Below are positions 5,646 to 6,690 of a stretch of DNA of 6,690 bases, in pieces. The stretch covers positions 1 to 6,690 of the forward strand of contig SHYI01000052.1 of NCBI GenBank assembly GCA_009692905.1, given 5' to 3'. Made by a program: the position numbers and the translations under genes. Positions within the stretch are counted from its first letter, which is position 1, and each line of letters begins with the position of its first letter. The notes beneath the pieces are model-generated. The model was not told the origin of the DNA. It worked only from the letters and a program-made list of their open reading frames with translations, and did no database searches. The DNA comes from Chloroflexota bacterium (GTDB lineage Bacteria; Chloroflexota; Limnocylindria; Limnocylindrales; Limnocylindraceae).

Positions 5646-6690
5646 TTAATAAAGCCCTCGTAATTTCGCATCAACATCTGCGCCTCGAGCTGCTTCATCG
5701 TCTCCACAACAACGCTCACCGCAATCAGGAGCCCGGTACCGCCAAGGCTGACGCCCAGGCCACCGAGATCACCGAAGAGTGTGCCGAGCGCATACGGCGA
5801 GACGGCAACAAGTCCCAGGAAGAGCGATCCGAGCAGGGTGATGCGTGTGACGACCTTCCCCAGATACTCCTGCGTTGGCATCCCTGGGCGAATGCCTGGG
5901 ATGTAGCCGCCGTTCTTGCGCAGCTGGTCTGCGGTCTCATCAGGCTTGAAGGTGAAGGCTGTGTAGAAGTAGGTGAACGCCACCGTGAGGATGAAGTAGA
6001 ACGGAAGATAGACGAGCTCGTTCTGTGGCCCAAGCGTGTCAACGATCCACTGCGCGCCGCCCTTGACCCACTCAACCTCTGAGGCGGTGAAGTAGCCGGC
6101 GATCTGCGCTGGGAAGAGCAGGATGCTCATGGAGAAGATGATTGGAATCACGCCGGCCTGATTGACCTTTAGCGGCAGGAAGGTGCGGCCACCCTGGTAG
6201 ACGCGATTGCCGCGGACGCGGCTCGCATACTCGACCGGGATGCGGCGCTGCCCCTCGGTGATCAAGATGATCGCGGCAACGGCCGCAGCGCCGAGAACGG
6301 CGAAGGCGAGCAGTACGGCGAGATCCGGCGCGCTAAGGAATTCCTGAATGGCGCCCGGGACGCGGCCGATGATGCCGGCGAAGATGATGAAGCTGATCCC
6401 GTTGCCGATGCCTCGCTCAGTGACCAGCTCACCGATCCACATCAGCAGCAACGAACCGGTCGTGAGGATCACGATCTGCACGAGGGTCTCTGGGCTGGCA
6501 AGGTCAAAGCGCGTCTTGAGCACGTTCTGGCTGTTCAGCAACGCGAGGAAGGCGTAGCTCTGCAGCGCCGCGAGCGGCACGGTCAGGTAGCGGGTGTACT
6601 GGTTGATCTTGTTGCGGCCGTACTCACCCTCGCGGCTGAGTTCGATCAGGCGCGGCACCACGCCGCTCATCAGCTGCATGATGATCGAGG
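5642..6690 (-). CDS. secY: Protein translocase subunit SecY (5' end cut by right edge)
   Basis: SecY is the channel of the SecYEG translocon in the cytoplasmic membrane. The frame runs open through the right edge: SII precedes the first internal methionine at 6677-6679, as in the family's ASIIMQLL. The start therefore lies outside the window, with roughly the first 80-90 residues (first membrane helix and plug region) missing. Counting from that methionine, hydrophobic segments fit helices 3-10 near 32-49, 65-84, 94-111, 120-140, 175-197, 222-243, 277-299 and 311-328. Hallmarks are GEYGRNKINQYTRY (18-31), TERGIGNGIS (87-96), the cytosolic QRRIPVEYA (144-152), LPLKVNQAGVIPIIF (168-182), GGYIPGIRPG (257-266) with the essential-type arginine R264, and the C-terminal MKQLEAQMLMRNYEGFIK. 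It ends in the expected place and overlaps adk by four bases. Confidence 0.97.
   Translation of the reverse strand, partial: SIIMQLMSGVVPRLIELSREGEYGRNKINQYTRYLTVPLAALQSYAFLALLNSQNVLKTRFDLASPETLVQIVILTTGSLLLMWIGELVTERGIGNGISFIIFAGIIGRVPGAIQEFLSAPDLAVLLAFAVLGAAAVAAIILITEGQRRIPVEYASRVRGNRVYQGGRTFLPLKVNQAGVIPIIFSMSILLFPAQIAGYFTASEVEWVKGGAQWIVDTLGPQNELVYLPFYFILTVAFTYFYTAFTFKPDETADQLRKNGGYIPGIRPGMPTQEYLGKVVTRITLLGSLFLGLVAVSPYALGTLFGDLGGLGVSLGGTGLLIAVSVVVETMKQLEAQMLMRNYEGFIK

Noticed and set aside
5498..6082. A 194-codon plus-strand open frame opposite adk and secY
   Set aside because: Its composition (Arg, Glu, Gln, His-rich) is what the antisense of a hydrophobic membrane protein gives. The opposite strand encodes unmistakable SecY and adenylate kinase.

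Overview
The window is a near-gapless stretch of a bacterial ribosomal-protein operon. All thirteen genes lie on the minus strand, so transcription runs from the right edge to the left edge. In transcription order they are secY (5' end cut by the right edge), adk, map, infA, rpmJ, rpsM, rpsK, rpsD, rpoA, rplQ, rplM, rpsI and the first 18 codons of glmM (cut by the left edge). This is the distal half of the classical spc operon joined to the alpha operon, followed by the L13/S9 pair and a cell-wall precursor gene.

Organism: the DNA is GC-rich (estimated by eye at about 60%) and uses GTG or TTG starts for 5 of the 12 genes whose starts are visible. The proteins look like those of a GC-rich, Gram-positive-type lineage. 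A four-cysteine S4, a short L17 with no C-terminal extension, and the L13 and S9 sequences suggest Chloroflexota (possibly a Limnocylindria-like uncultured group). The rpsI-glmM junction is also well known in Actinomycetota, so this placement is moderate-confidence inference. No virus, mobile element, CRISPR array, tRNA or rRNA is visible.

Layout: 5642-6690 holds the SecY translocon channel. 4989-5645 is a zinc-LID adenylate kinase and 4231-4986 a type I methionine aminopeptidase. Positions 4110-4230 are the only sizeable spacer (about 120 bases) and encode two tightly stacked RNA hairpins just ahead of infA. From 3359 to 4109 come IF-1, L36 and S13. From 1288 to 3350 come S11, S4 and the RNA polymerase alpha subunit. 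From 75 to 1288 come L17, L13 and S9. Positions 1-56 are the start of phosphoglucosamine mutase.

The genes act together in making and exporting proteins: ribosome subunits, initiation, nascent-chain N-terminal Met removal, membrane insertion, nucleotide supply and transcription. Many junctions overlap (GTGA at secY/adk and rplM/rpsI, TAATG at rpoA/rplQ) or are 2-18 bases long, which implies translational coupling on one long transcript. I found no convincing internal promoter or intrinsic terminator.

I see no new biological system here. The points worth checking are the hairpins before infA and rpmJ, the unusual start codons of infA and rpsI, the absence of truA between rplQ and rplM, and the glmM start at the left edge.
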